NCBI GenBank assembly: GCA_050288165.1
Contig: JBNKDG010000009.1
Coordinates: 1-64,000, forward strand
Length of the DNA: 64,000 nt
Origin: JAPHTQ01 sp050288165
GTDB taxonomy: Bacteria > Pseudomonadota > Gammaproteobacteria > Thiohalomonadales > Thiohalomonadaceae
Reading direction: 5' to 3'
This document shows, one piece after another, positions 18,021 to 26,448 of this stretch. Numbering within the stretch: the stretch's first letter is position 1; each line of letters begins with the position of its first letter. The notes beneath the pieces were generated by a model. It did no database searches, was not told the DNA's origin, and was given only the letters and a program-made list of their open reading frames with translations. The translations under genes were made by a program, and so were the position numbers.

Positions 18021-19391
18021 ATGTCAGCATCAACCATGACCCCATTAGAGCGGCGCGCCGCCGTCTCTCTCGCCTCGATCATCTCCCTGCGCATGCTGGG
18101 TCTGTTCATGATCCTGCCGGTGTTCGCCCTCTATGCCGAACACCTCAAGGGCGTTACCCCATTCCAGGTTGGACTGGCCATCGGCATCTACGGTCTGACC
18201 CAGGCACTATTGCAGATCCCCTTCGGTATGCTTTCCGATCGCATCGGCCGTAAGCCGGTGATCGCCATGGGCCTGCTGATCTTCGCCGCGGGTAGTGTGG
18301 TCGCCGCCATGGCCCATACCATCGAAGGGGTGATCCTCGGTCGTGCCCTGCAGGGTGCCGGCGCCGTGGCGGCGGCGATCATGGCGCTGGCGGCGGACCT
18401 GACCTCCGAAGAGCACCGCACCAAGGCGATGGCGGTGATCGGCATGAGCATCGGTCTCTCTTTCGTCATCGCCATGGTCGGCGGGCCGCTGCTTAACCAC
18501 TGGATCGGTGTGCCGGGCATCTTCGGCCTGATCGCGGTGCTGGCGCTGCTGGCCATTGCGCTGCTCTATCTGGTGGTGCCCAATCCGCAGCGCAGCGTGT
18601 TCCATCGTGATGCCGAGGTGGAACCGGCACAGTTCCGTCAGGTGCTGCGCAACGGTCAGTTGCTGCGCCTCGACCTGGGGATTTTTACCCTGCACCTGGT
18701 GCTGACTGCCAGTTTCGTGGTGTTGCCACTGGCACTGGTCGATAGTGGTCTGGTGGCTGAGCATCACACCTGGCTCTATCTGCCGGTGATGGTGTTGGGG
18801 ATGGCGCTGGCGGTGCCGTTCATTATCATCGCCGAGAAAAAACGTAAGATGAAGCAGGTTTACATCGGTGCGGTGACCGTGTTGCTGCTGGCACAGTTGG
18901 GGCTGAACTGGGGTCATCACCAGTTTTGGGCCATTGCCGTGCTGCTGCAGTTTTTCTTCATCGCCTTCAACCTGCTGGAGGCGACCCTGCCTTCGCTGAT
19001 TAGCAAGATCGCCCCGGCCCAGAGCAAGGGTACGGCGATGGGGGTCTATACCAGCTCCCAGTTCATTGGCGCCTTTGTCGGCGGTGCTGCGGGCGGCTGG
19101 TTGCATGGCCAGTATGGCAACGGCTCGGTATTTCTGTTCTGCGCCGGAATGATTGGTCTGTGGTGGCTGGTGGCACTGAGTATGCGTCAACCTCCGTACC
19201 TGACTGTCGAAATGCTGCACGTGGCGGTAGACGGCAGCGATGCGGCCGGTAAAATGGAGCGTCAAATGCTGGCGCTCAACGGGGTTGCCGAGGCGGTGGT
19301 CAATGTGGATGACGGCATCGCCTATCTGAAGGTGGATAAACGGTTACTGGACAGGGAGGCCCTGGAGCGTCTGGCGCTCGCCGGTACCTGA
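18021..19391 (+). CDS. Major facilitator transporter, YajR-like with C-terminal YAM-type domain
   Basis: 456 residues. About twelve membrane segments fill residues 15-395, with MFS motif A GMLSDRIGRKPVIA after the second. The last 60 residues form a soluble domain (LTVEMLHVAVDG to the end) with a heavy-metal-associated-like beta-alpha pattern, as in the E. coli proton-driven transporter YajR. The substrate is unknown for this family. It is divergent from uvrA and lies 34 nt ahead of ssb; the uvrA-MFS-ssb order occurs in other gammaproteobacteria, including Pseudomonas. The start ATG 18021 is plausible; ATG 18036 (MTPLERRAAVSLA) is an alternative. Confidence 0.85.
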   Translation: MSASTMTPLERRAAVSLASIISLRMLGLFMILPVFALYAEHLKGVTPFQVGLAIGIYGLTQALLQIPFGMLSDRIGRKPVIAMGLLIFAAGSVVAAMAHTIEGVILGRALQGAGAVAAAIMALAADLTSEEHRTKAMAVIGMSIGLSFVIAMVGGPLLNHWIGVPGIFGLIAVLALLAIALLYLVVPNPQRSVFHRDAEVEPAQFRQVLRNGQLLRLDLGIFTLHLVLTASFVVLPLALVDSGLVAEHHTWLYLPVMVLGMALAVPFIIIAEKKRKMKQVYIGAVTVLLLAQLGLNWGHHQFWAIAVLLQFFFIAFNLLEATLPSLISKIAPAQSKGTAMGVYTSSQFIGAFVGGAAGGWLHGQYGNGSVFLFCAGMIGLWWLVALSMRQPPYLTVEMLHVAVDGSDAAGKMERQMLALNGVAEAVVNVDDGIAYLKVDKRLLDREALERLALAGT

Positions 19392-19425
19392 TAGAAGCAG
19401 GATTAATAAGTAAGGGGATATAACT

Positions 19426-19896
19426 ATGGCACGTGGAATTAACAAGGTAATCCTGGTCGGTAATCTGGGGCAGGACCCGGAAGTACGCTACACCGCAGGC
19501 GGTGCGGCGGTTGCCACCATCTCTGTGGCGACCAGTGAGCAGTGGACCGACAAGCAGTCGGGCCAGAAGCAGGAACGTACCGAATGGCACCGGGTGGTGC
19601 TGTTCAATCGTCTGGGTGAGATCGCCGGTGAATACCTGAAGAAGGGTTCCCAGGTCTTTATCGAAGGCAAGTTGCAGACCCGTAAGTGGCAGGATCAGAA
19701 CGGTCAGGACCGCTATACCACCGAGATCGTGGCCAACGAGATGCAGATGCTGGGCGGTCGTGGTGGTGCATCCGATTACAACCAGGGTAGTGGTGCCCCG
19801 GCACGGCAGTCCGCGCCGCAACAGAGCAGTGCGCCAGCCCCGACACCTTCCGGCGGCGGCAACTTCCAGGATTTCGATGACGACATACCTTTTTAA
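19426..19896 (+). CDS. ssb: Single-stranded DNA-binding protein
   Basis: 156 residues. SSB coats single-stranded DNA in replication and repair. The OB fold covers residues 1-110 (ARGINKVILVGNLGQDPEVR, then TEWHRVVLFNRLGEIAGEYL and KGSQVFIEGKLQTRKWQD). A Gly/Pro/Gln-rich linker leads to the acidic tip FDDDIPF that binds partner proteins. GGGG lies upstream of the ATG. A strong terminator follows 14 nt after the stop. Confidence 0.98.
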   Translation: MARGINKVILVGNLGQDPEVRYTAGGAAVATISVATSEQWTDKQSGQKQERTEWHRVVLFNRLGEIAGEYLKKGSQVFIEGKLQTRKWQDQNGQDRYTTEIVANEMQMLGGRGGASDYNQGSGAPARQSAPQQSSAPAPTPSGGGNFQDFDDDIPF

Positions 19897-19909
19897 AACC
19901 AGATGCTTT

Positions 19910-19936
19910 AAAGAAACCGGCTTTAGCCGGTTTCTT
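19910..19936 (+). terminator. Intrinsic terminator after ssb
   Basis: AAGAAACCGGCT at 19911-19922 is complementary to AGCCGGTTTCTT at 19925-19936 and ends in a run of five T. The stem sequence GAAACCGGC is nearly the same as that of the terminator at 26212-26244 on the other side of the accessory segment. Confidence 0.88.
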
Positions 19937-20128
19937 TTTATCACCCAGATGGGCTACTCCATATTTGGGAGTCAATACCCGTGTTCTTTGTGAGATAATA
20001 CCATCGCTTAGAAAAGCCAACTGTATGCGTGTGCGCACGCTTAATAATGAAGTAAGAAATAAGCAGTATGGTGAGGTTGCCTGCGGGCCATCCTCTTTAT
20101 TTACCACACGGATGACAGGTTGCTACCC

Positions 20129-20812
20129 ATGAAAGGTGTAATTGATACCGCTGATAAAGCGGCAGGGGCGATGCGTACGCCCATTGTGTTTGCTGGTCGC
20201 CCGGATATGCACAGCAGGATTCTGGCGCAATATTTGTCTGGAGCACTTTACGCCAACTGCCATTTTGATCATGAGCGGGCCGATACAGAGCTGTCCGCCA
20301 GGGATGCGCTCGTTCTAATCGACTGCAAGCACCATGATCACGAGGCGATCATCGGGAGACTGGAGAGTATCCATTCCGCCCAGTCTGGCGGTCGTGCTGT
20401 ATTGTTGAATGCCAATCCTACCACCTGTTTCGATGCGCTGATCCAGTGGCCCAGCCTCAGGGGAATATTCTACGAAGACTGCAGCCACGAGTTGCTGCTC
20501 AAGGGAATGCAGTCGGTCCTGCGCGGTGAAATTTGGCTACCTCGGAGCCTGCTTGAAGCCTCATTCGATCGCCAGCGTAAGACAGCGCCACCCTCCAGGC
20601 AAACAAGCTCGATCAAGCTCTCCCGGCGTGAACGTGACATTCTGCAATGCATCGCCCGTGCGGACAGCAATGCGGACATCGCCGCCAAGCTGCACATCAG
20701 TGAGCACACGGTGAAGAGCCACGTCTACAATATCTTCCGCAAGATTGAGGTACGTAACCGTACCGAGGCGAGCCACTGGGCAATGCAACACCTGACTGGC
20801 GGAAAGTATTGA
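20129..20812 (+). CDS. CsgD-like LuxR-family transcriptional regulator
   Basis: 227 residues from ATG 20129; a TTG at 20120 would add three. The C-terminal LuxR helix-turn-helix is clear (LSRRERDILQCIARADSN, then ISEHTVKSHVYNIFRKIEV). The N-terminal half resembles the degenerate receiver of CsgD rather than a true receiver: it has the WPSLRGIFY segment and the GMQSVLRGEIWLPRSLL helix, which match the CsgD pattern W-P-x-I-N-G-V-F-Y and LQGVLRGE. CsgD and VpsT control curli or polysaccharide matrix, in some cases through cyclic-di-GMP. No matrix gene lies nearby; the neighbours are an exported protein and a surface-type cytochrome. The target is unknown. Confidence 0.8.
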   Translation: MKGVIDTADKAAGAMRTPIVFAGRPDMHSRILAQYLSGALYANCHFDHERADTELSARDALVLIDCKHHDHEAIIGRLESIHSAQSGGRAVLLNANPTTCFDALIQWPSLRGIFYEDCSHELLLKGMQSVLRGEIWLPRSLLEASFDRQRKTAPPSRQTSSIKLSRRERDILQCIARADSNADIAAKLHISEHTVKSHVYNIFRKIEVRNRTEASHWAMQHLTGGKY

Positions 20813-20941
20813 TTTAACTGCGTCTTCAGGCGCGAATTAATACTTTTTTCTTATGTTTTGTCGCTATTCCCACATTTAATTTCAGACTTCTTCCCGATAT
20901 CCCCCCGTAGACCACTCCGGCAGAATGCGCCCAAATAAATT

Positions 20942-20957
20942 TGTGATCTAAATCACA
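20942..20957. promoter_or_regulatory. CRP/FNR-family operator
   Basis: TGTGATCTAAATCACA is a perfect match to the CRP half-sites TGTGA-N6-TCACA. Symmetry continues outward: TT on the left and AA on the right extend the palindrome to 20941-20958. FNR would prefer TTGAT-N4-ATCAA, which is not fully met. The site lies 214 nt before the exported-protein ATG and downstream of the csgD-like gene, so it most likely serves the cytochrome operon. No -10 element was convincing. Confidence 0.7.
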
Positions 20958-20984
20958 AATATGACATCCACATGACGGTGGATG

Positions 20985-21028
20985 AGGGGCTAGCCGGATG
21001 GAACCGACGCATGGTTCCCCCCCTTTTT
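20985..21028 (+). other. Leader hairpin, possibly attenuator
   Basis: GGAACC at 21000-21005 pairs with GGTTCC at 21013-21018. AGGGG at 20985-20989 can pair with CCCCT at 21020-21024, after which TTTT follows. If the outer stem forms, this is a terminator-like structure lying between the CRP-type site and the gene start. The left strand has a 10-nt bulge, so the outer pairing is uncertain. Confidence 0.35.
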
Positions 21029-21171
21029 CTCGTGAGGATCGTACCAACAAGTCGCGGCATATCTGGTCACGCTATGGGTTTGGGGACCCTGGCCGGATAT
21101 GACCCTGTGGTATCGAGTGCTGCGTGCACGTTTGGGGGTACGGAGTGATTAACCCGTATACGGAGAGAACC

Positions 21172-21786
21172 ATGCTTACTAACACTACACAGCCCAACCG
21201 GACCTTGCGGGGTCTGCTGAGGGTCGTGGCGGGGTTGCTGCTTGTACTTGGCGTCGGCACTGTGTCGGCGCAAAGCATGACAGTGCGCGACTCATCGGCA
21301 ACCTGGAACCTGGATCAGGGACAGGTGCTCGAGATGGGCGAAACCGCCATTCTGCCTTATGGCACCCTGCTAACCGGTTACACCATCGAAGCCAGGGCGG
21401 AATCGACCGATTCCCCCTTCATCAGCAAGGGCACACTGCGCGTCACCCTGACGGCCTATACGCCGAAAAAGGACAGCCACGGCCAGAAGGTCGGGATTTG
21501 GTATGTTCGCGGCAAATGGACCCTCAGCGATATCGATGCGCCGCCAGTGACCAACACCCGTTTTACGCCCGGAGTGATTGGCGGCCTGTTGCAGGTCGAA
21601 TTGCCGTTCAATCCCGCCGCGAGCCAGGGTGACTGGTCCGCCAGCCTGCGCCTGCCGCAAGTCACCATGGAACCGGTCTCCGCCAAAGACGGCAGACAGC
21701 CCATGCGCGGTAACGGAACCCTGATCCTCGACGACAAGCTGGGCGGCGTGATGACGCTGGACCTGAAGCTGTGGCCGCGGATTTGA
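21172..21786 (+). CDS. Exported protein of unknown function, cytochrome operon
   Basis: 204 residues from ATG 21172, 5 nt after GGAGAG. A signal peptide is clear: basic TLRGLLR, a hydrophobic core VVAGLLLVLGVGTV and a likely cleavage VSA-QS after residue 33. The mature part of about 170 residues has no cysteine, so no heme site, and looks beta-rich (ISKGTLRVTLTAYTPKKDS, GIWYVRGKWTLSD, GNGTLILDDKLGGVMTLDLK). I do not recognise the family. It stands 42 nt before the multiheme cytochrome gene, so the two are probably co-transcribed; a chaperone, anchor or assembly partner of that protein is conceivable but unproven. Confidence 0.75.
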   Translation: MLTNTTQPNRTLRGLLRVVAGLLLVLGVGTVSAQSMTVRDSSATWNLDQGQVLEMGETAILPYGTLLTGYTIEARAESTDSPFISKGTLRVTLTAYTPKKDSHGQKVGIWYVRGKWTLSDIDAPPVTNTRFTPGVIGGLLQVELPFNPAASQGDWSASLRLPQVTMEPVSAKDGRQPMRGNGTLILDDKLGGVMTLDLKLWPRI

Positions 21787-21828
21787 CCCTTTTTTACTTC
21801 CCCTTAAATCTTTAGAGAGATCAACGAC

Positions 21829-24800
21829 ATGAAAACGACATGGAGCAACTATCGCGCTTCAGGTTCAGGTCAGACGCTGCGGCGTAGCCTGTTCTCGTTG
21901 CTGTTTTTGTTTGTCACCGGTGTTGTGCAGGCCGATATCCCTGGTCGTACCCCACCCGATGGCGCGGTGCCGAATCCTGGCACCCAGCAGCAGGAGATGG
22001 CCAACCTGACCTTCCCTGCACCGTTCAACAGCTTTGAGTTCACCGTCACCTGCGGTGCTTGCCACGGCGGTACCGTAGACCAGCAGGTCGCCCACATGGG
22101 TAACTGGGGTGGCGGTAACATGGCCAGCGCGGCCCGTGACCCGATATTCCGCGCCAACCAGATCGGCGTCAACAATACCCTGGCGACCCTTACCGGTCAG
22201 GATGGTGCCGGCAACATGTGCTTCCGTTGCCACAGCCCCAACGGCTGGTATTCCGGTCGCTTCGATCCGACCAAGGCGGGTGACCCGCAGGGTCGTACCA
22301 TGCTGCACAGTATCGTCGCCGCGACCGACGACGAGGGTGTCATGTGTGAGACCTGTCACCGTGCTGTCGGTAACGTCACCTACAAGCGTGCCGACCTGGA
22401 TCCGAACGACTCCGTATGGAACATGCTGGCAGGTTTCTTTGACTGGCAGCACGAGGGCGGCCCCTTCGTCGACCAGGCAGGTGACCCGACCATCGCCCCG
22501 GGCAACCCCTACGGCGATACCTCACTGCAGTTCCTCGACGGTATGACCTATGTCGGTCCCCGTTCCGGTATTTCCGATGTTTATTTCAGCGACTTGCCGC
22601 TGGACGGGACTTCCTACACCGGTCAGATCTACGCCGTCTATCCGCCCAACTGGACCGGACCGAAAAATCCGGTACCGGCTGGCATGCCCGCGACCAACTC
22701 CGCTGGTCAGTACATTGTCTACAATATGGATGGCTCCATTCCGCCGCTGTTCGAAGCGCCGATTGGACCGCCCATCGATCCGACCACCGGCATGACCGAC
22801 TACATGGCCCAGGCGATCTCCATCGAACACCCGACCGTGGGTAAGGGTGGCCGTCGTACCTCTGAGACCACTACCGGCCTGTTGCCGATCGTTCCTGATG
22901 GTTCCGGCACCAGCAACACCGGCGGCCGCATGCCTGGCGGTAACGAATTCGTTTCGACCTCCGAGATGTGCGGTTCATGCCACGACCTCACCGTACCGGT
23001 GCTGAATCACGGTATGCCGGAACAGCGCACCTACACCGAGTGGAAGTTCAGTAGCTTCTCCAAGGACACCCACGTCGGTTACGACCCGATCCGTCAGGTC
23101 AACCGTGCCCAGGGTCAGGAGCGTTGCCAGGACTGCCACATGCCGCGTATCAAGCATGAATATGCCGATGATGATGCCGGTGCTTATAACGCTGATCCGC
23201 TGCTGGTTGGTGGTTTCCCCTATGGCAAGGATCGCAACCCGGAAGGCGGCACTACCGTGCACAAGCTGACCGGCGCCAACCGCGACCTGCCGGAGATGAT
23301 GAAACTGCTCTATCCGGAAGTAGATCTGGAAGTGATCGGTGCACCGACCGGCAACGACCCGCGTGTCTTCCCCGGTATGCTCTCCAATCGTGACTCCATG
23401 TACGATCGTGCCAAGCGCAACACCGAGATCACCCTGCGTGACGGTCTGGACATCGGCATCACTCAGGAGCCGACCGTTGTGACCGACGTTAATGGTGTTC
23501 CGCTGCTCGACGCCAACGGCAACAACATCTACGAAATGAAGGTCAAGGTGACCAACAAAACCGGTCACCGTATCCCTTCAGGTTATCCGGACGGTCGTCG
23601 TTTCTGGCTGGAAGTTCGCGTCAGCGATGGCACCAACATCGTCTATGAATCCGGCTACTACGATCCGGATCAGGCCAAACTTTTCGCCGATTCCGATCGG
23701 ATTGTCTTCAATCGTGCTCTGAGCAACGTTATCGACGCTACCGATCCGCTGAACAACGCGGTGATGGTTTACGAGCGTGTTACCGGTACCTGTGGTGCGG
23801 ACGGTAGCTGTGCGCATTCACCCAGCCTGATCAACAACACCATCCTGTTCGACAACCGCATTCCGCCGGCAGGCTTCACCTATGTTGATTATCGCAACGC
23901 CGGTGTGAAGTTCTGGAAATACGATCCGGCCACCTTTGCGCCGATCGAAGATGTGACGATCGATCCGCTTACCGGCGCCATGAGCGACCAGCGTTATCCG
24001 GATGGTCAGAACTGGGATGAAGTGACCTACCGCTTTGCCGCGGCGCCGGGTGCAGTACTGACTGCTTCCGCCGAGGCTTACTGGCAGACCCACTCCCGTG
24101 AGTTCATGGAGCACCTGAAAGATCAGGATACTTCTACTGTTCGTCCGGAAGGTCCGCCTAACATCCTGGATCCCAACTACCCGATGACTCCCACCTATCT
24201 CAGCAACGTGATCGGCCTGGCTGGCATGACCGACATGGATGGCAATCCGCTGCGTGATAACTGGGGTGGTATCGCCTACGCCGCCTGGTTGAAGACCGGC
24301 AAAGGCGAGCCCTATATGGTCGACCGTGACGACACTACTGCTGTGGCGCCGACCACCGCCCCGACCGTAAGTGTGGTACCGCTCAGCTATACCGACACGG
24401 CTACCGGCGCACTGGTTAGCGAGCCGTTTACCGCTGTCATTAGTTGGACTGGTGTACCTGAAGCGGACGGTTATGTGGTCTGGATCCGTTACGGTAAGAG
24501 CGATGTAACCGCAGACTGGGATCGCCTGGCCGTTACCGACCGGCTTACCCTGTCGCTGACCAACACCGCGATGAAAGTGGGCAAGACCTTCGGCTTCAAG
24601 GTCGAGGCATTCAACGGTAAAGGTAGTATCGTCTCTGCACCAATCGACTACATGACGCCGAACGATGCGCCGCTGGCACCGCAGAACCTGCAGGTGGTGA
24701 ACATCTCAGCCACCAGTGTGGATCTGAGCTGGTACGACATGGCGGACAATGAAACCCAGTTCGAAATCTGGCGTTACGATGCACCGACCGCCACCCTGGC

Positions 24801-26172
24801 TCCGCAGGCGACCTTCTTTACCCCGACCCAGACTGCTGGTCCGATGGGCTTCGGTGGTAACAACTGGAGCGACACCACCGTGGTACCGGGTATGTGTTAC
24901 AACTACCAGGTGCGCGCGTTGGCAGCCAGTGGTTCCTTCTCTACCTGGAATGCCCCGGCACCGGTACAGGCCTGTATCCCGGCCGGTACCGTCAGCCTGG
25001 CGGGTACCGCGGTGAGCGAGTTCCAGATCGACCTGAGCTGGACCACCAGCTTCCCGGCGGGTAGCGTCGGTGGTTACCGTGTCGAGCGCAGCCTGTTCGT
25101 CAACGGCCCCTGGGCGCCGCTGACTGTGGCAGCTGCTACTGACACCACCTATAGCGACACCGGTGTGTTGCCTGCGACCACCTACTTCTACCAACTGGTA
25201 GCGGTTGGTACCAACAATGTGGATCTGCTGACCTCGGCACCGACTGCGGTTACCACCCAGTCACCGCAACCGCCGACCCCCCCCAGCGGTCTGAGCGCCA
25301 CGATCCCGGCTAACGGCACCGTACAGGTTGATCTGACCTGGATCGATAACGCCACCACCGAGACCGGTTTTGTGGTCGAGCGCGCTATCGGCGCTGGTCC
25401 CTGGAGTGCCGTCACCGGTACATTGGCGGCCAAAGCGGGTACCGGCGCGGTGAGCTACACCGACACCACCGTCTCTTCGGCGACGACCTATAGCTATCGA
25501 GTACTGGCGGTCAACGGTACTGGTGTCGGCACATCCAACACCGTGACAGTAACCACTCCGTCTACTCCGGTGGTGGTGAATGCCCCGGTCAACCTGACGG
25601 CGGTCATTCGCAGTGCGAATGAAACCCGTCTGCGCTGGAGCAACGCGGCCAACAACGCCACTGGCTTCGTCATCGAGCGGGCCGACAACGGCGGTGCCTT
25701 CACGGTACTGACAAGCCTCCGTGGTACCCGTACCACCCGCTTCCGTGACCGTAGCGTTTCTGCCGGTAACAGCTATGTCTACCAGGTGCGTGCAGTTCGT
25801 ACCGCGGCAGGTGTAACGGTACAGTCCGACCCGTCCAACAGCGCGGTCGTGAACATGTTCCCGCCGGCAGTCCCCAGCGGTCTGACTGCAACCGTTGAAC
25901 CGGTAGCACGCCGTGGCGCACCGGCAGCGGTACTGACCTGGACCAACAATGACTTCAGTGCCATTACTGTTGCGATACAGAACAGCAGCGACGGTGGTCT
26001 GACCTGGAACGCGGTCGGTAATGCGCCTGTCGTCGGCACCATCGGTACCTATACCGATGGCGGACGTCGCAACCGTGGCCTTGCTGCGGGTACCTACCTC
26101 TACCGGGTACAGGCGCTGAACAACATCGGCGTGTCACTCTGGTCCAATGAGGTAACGGTTACCGTGCCGTAA
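21829..26172 (+). CDS. Exported pentaheme c-type cytochrome with fibronectin type III repeats
   Basis: 1447 residues. A signal peptide (SLFSLLFLFVTGVVQA, cleavage near residue 35) is followed by a heme module with five CxxCH sites: CGACH 75-79, CFRCH 131-135, CETCH 173-177, CGSCH 381-385 and CQDCH 433-437, the last followed by MPR as in the cytochrome c554 type. Residues 440-840 contain no further CxxCH and have unclear fold. From about 841 six FN3-like repeats of about 100 residues run to the C terminus (starts near 841, 946, 1052, 1147, 1251, 1344). No membrane anchor or sorting signal is visible after the repeats. FN3 repeats in bacterial surface proteins act as spacers or adhesive modules, so an extracellular or cell-surface electron carrier is plausible. 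Electron donor and acceptor are unknown. Confidence 0.85.
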   Translation: MKTTWSNYRASGSGQTLRRSLFSLLFLFVTGVVQADIPGRTPPDGAVPNPGTQQQEMANLTFPAPFNSFEFTVTCGACHGGTVDQQVAHMGNWGGGNMASAARDPIFRANQIGVNNTLATLTGQDGAGNMCFRCHSPNGWYSGRFDPTKAGDPQGRTMLHSIVAATDDEGVMCETCHRAVGNVTYKRADLDPNDSVWNMLAGFFDWQHEGGPFVDQAGDPTIAPGNPYGDTSLQFLDGMTYVGPRSGISDVYFSDLPLDGTSYTGQIYAVYPPNWTGPKNPVPAGMPATNSAGQYIVYNMDGSIPPLFEAPIGPPIDPTTGMTDYMAQAISIEHPTVGKGGRRTSETTTGLLPIVPDGSGTSNTGGRMPGGNEFVSTSEMCGSCHDLTVPVLNHGMPEQRTYTEWKFSSFSKDTHVGYDPIRQVNRAQGQERCQDCHMPRIKHEYADDDAGAYNADPLLVGGFPYGKDRNPEGGTTVHKLTGANRDLPEMMKLLYPEVDLEVIGAPTGNDPRVFPGMLSNRDSMYDRAKRNTEITLRDGLDIGITQEPTVVTDVNGVPLLDANGNNIYEMKVKVTNKTGHRIPSGYPDGRRFWLEVRVSDGTNIVYESGYYDPDQAKLFADSDRIVFNRALSNVIDATDPLNNAVMVYERVTGTCGADGSCAHSPSLINNTILFDNRIPPAGFTYVDYRNAGVKFWKYDPATFAPIEDVTIDPLTGAMSDQRYPDGQNWDEVTYRFAAAPGAVLTASAEAYWQTHSREFMEHLKDQDTSTVRPEGPPNILDPNYPMTPTYLSNVIGLAGMTDMDGNPLRDNWGGIAYAAWLKTGKGEPYMVDRDDTTAVAPTTAPTVSVVPLSYTDTATGALVSEPFTAVISWTGVPEADGYVVWIRYGKSDVTADWDRLAVTDRLTLSLTNTAMKVGKTFGFKVEAFNGKGSIVSAPIDYMTPNDAPLAPQNLQVVNISATSVDLSWYDMADNETQFEIWRYDAPTATLAPQATFFTPTQTAGPMGFGGNNWSDTTVVPGMCYNYQVRALAASGSFSTWNAPAPVQACIPAGTVSLAGTAVSEFQIDLSWTTSFPAGSVGGYRVERSLFVNGPWAPLTVAAATDTTYSDTGVLPATTYFYQLVAVGTNNVDLLTSAPTAVTTQSPQPPTPPSGLSATIPANGTVQVDLTWIDNATTETGFVVERAIGAGPWSAVTGTLAAKAGTGAVSYTDTTVSSATTYSYRVLAVNGTGVGTSNTVTVTTPSTPVVVNAPVNLTAVIRSANETRLRWSNAANNATGFVIERADNGGAFTVLTSLRGTRTTRFRDRSVSAGNSYVYQVRAVRTAAGVTVQSDPSNSAVVNMFPPAVPSGLTATVEPVARRGAPAAVLTWTNNDFSAITVAIQNSSDGGLTWNAVGNAPVVGTIGTYTDGGRRNRGLAAGTYLYRVQALNNIGVSLWSNEVTVTVP

Positions 26173-26211
26173 CAGGAAGCATGGACTGGCGACAGGGACG
26201 TCGCTGAGTGA

Positions 26212-26244
26212 AAAAAGAAACCGGCCTCTGGCCGGTTTCTTTTT
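26212..26244 (+). terminator. Intrinsic terminator of the cytochrome operon
   Basis: A 15-bp perfect stem (26212-26226 with 26230-26244) with loop TCT, reading AAAAAGAAACCGGCC and its complement, ending in T5. It lies 39 nt after the cytochrome stop. Stem and T-run are almost identical to those of the ssb terminator at 19911. Confidence 0.9.
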
Positions 26245-26281
26245 GTCGGTTTGTCAGGGGAAAACTAAAAGCGTTGGACAC

Positions 26282-26314
26282 AAAAAAAGCGCTGTATGAA
26301 CAGCGCTTTTTTTT
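26282..26314. terminator. Bidirectional terminator between cytochrome and tRNA-Pro
   Basis: A7-GCGCTG at 26282-26294 pairs with CAGCGC-T8 at 26301-26314 around a 6-nt loop. The A and T runs on both sides let it work in both directions: as back-up for the plus-strand cytochrome gene and as the end of the minus-strand ispB-tRNA-Pro transcript. Confidence 0.88.
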
Positions 26315-26361
26315 CAGAAACACTTTATTGCAGCGAAGCGAATAAAGGTCGGGAAAGTTGT

Positions 26362-26438
26362 TGGTCGGGGTGAGAGGATTCGAACCTCCGGCCCCTGCCT
26401 CCCGAAGACAGTGCTCTACCAGGCTGAGCTACACCCCG
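26362..26438 (-). tRNA. tRNA-Pro (anticodon CGG)
   Basis: 77 nt including an encoded CCA end. Read on the minus strand the acceptor begins CGGGGTG and closes with CACCCCG-ACCA. The anticodon arm is CTGTC-TTCGGGA-GGCAG with anticodon CGG (codon CCG), and the T arm carries GGTTCGAATCC. It lies 10 nt downstream of the ispB stop on the same strand, so it is probably cut from an ispB read-through transcript. Confidence 0.95.
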
Positions 26439-26448
26439 AAATGTACTA

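Larger units (their letters stand above)
20813..21171. other. 359-nt intergenic regulatory region ahead of the cytochrome operon
   Basis: No credible gene lies here. It holds a perfect CRP-type palindrome (20942-20957), an inverted repeat CATCCAC / GTGGATG at 20965-20984, and a GGAACC / GGTTCC hairpin ending in C5T5 (20985-21028). The rest, up to the GGAGAG site at 21162, shows a T-rich start and no recognised riboswitch. The length and symmetric elements suggest a regulated leader for the two genes that follow. Confidence 0.6.

Noticed and set aside
18207..19265. 352-codon minus-strand frame opposite the MFS gene
   Set aside because: His/Gln-rich shadow product with no motif; the plus strand has a complete MFS with motif A.
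20985..21171. Cyclic-di-GMP (GEMM) riboswitch in the cytochrome leader
   Set aside because: The csgD-like neighbour made it worth checking, but the conserved GEMM core and tetraloop/receptor parts were not found; only a simple hairpin is seen.
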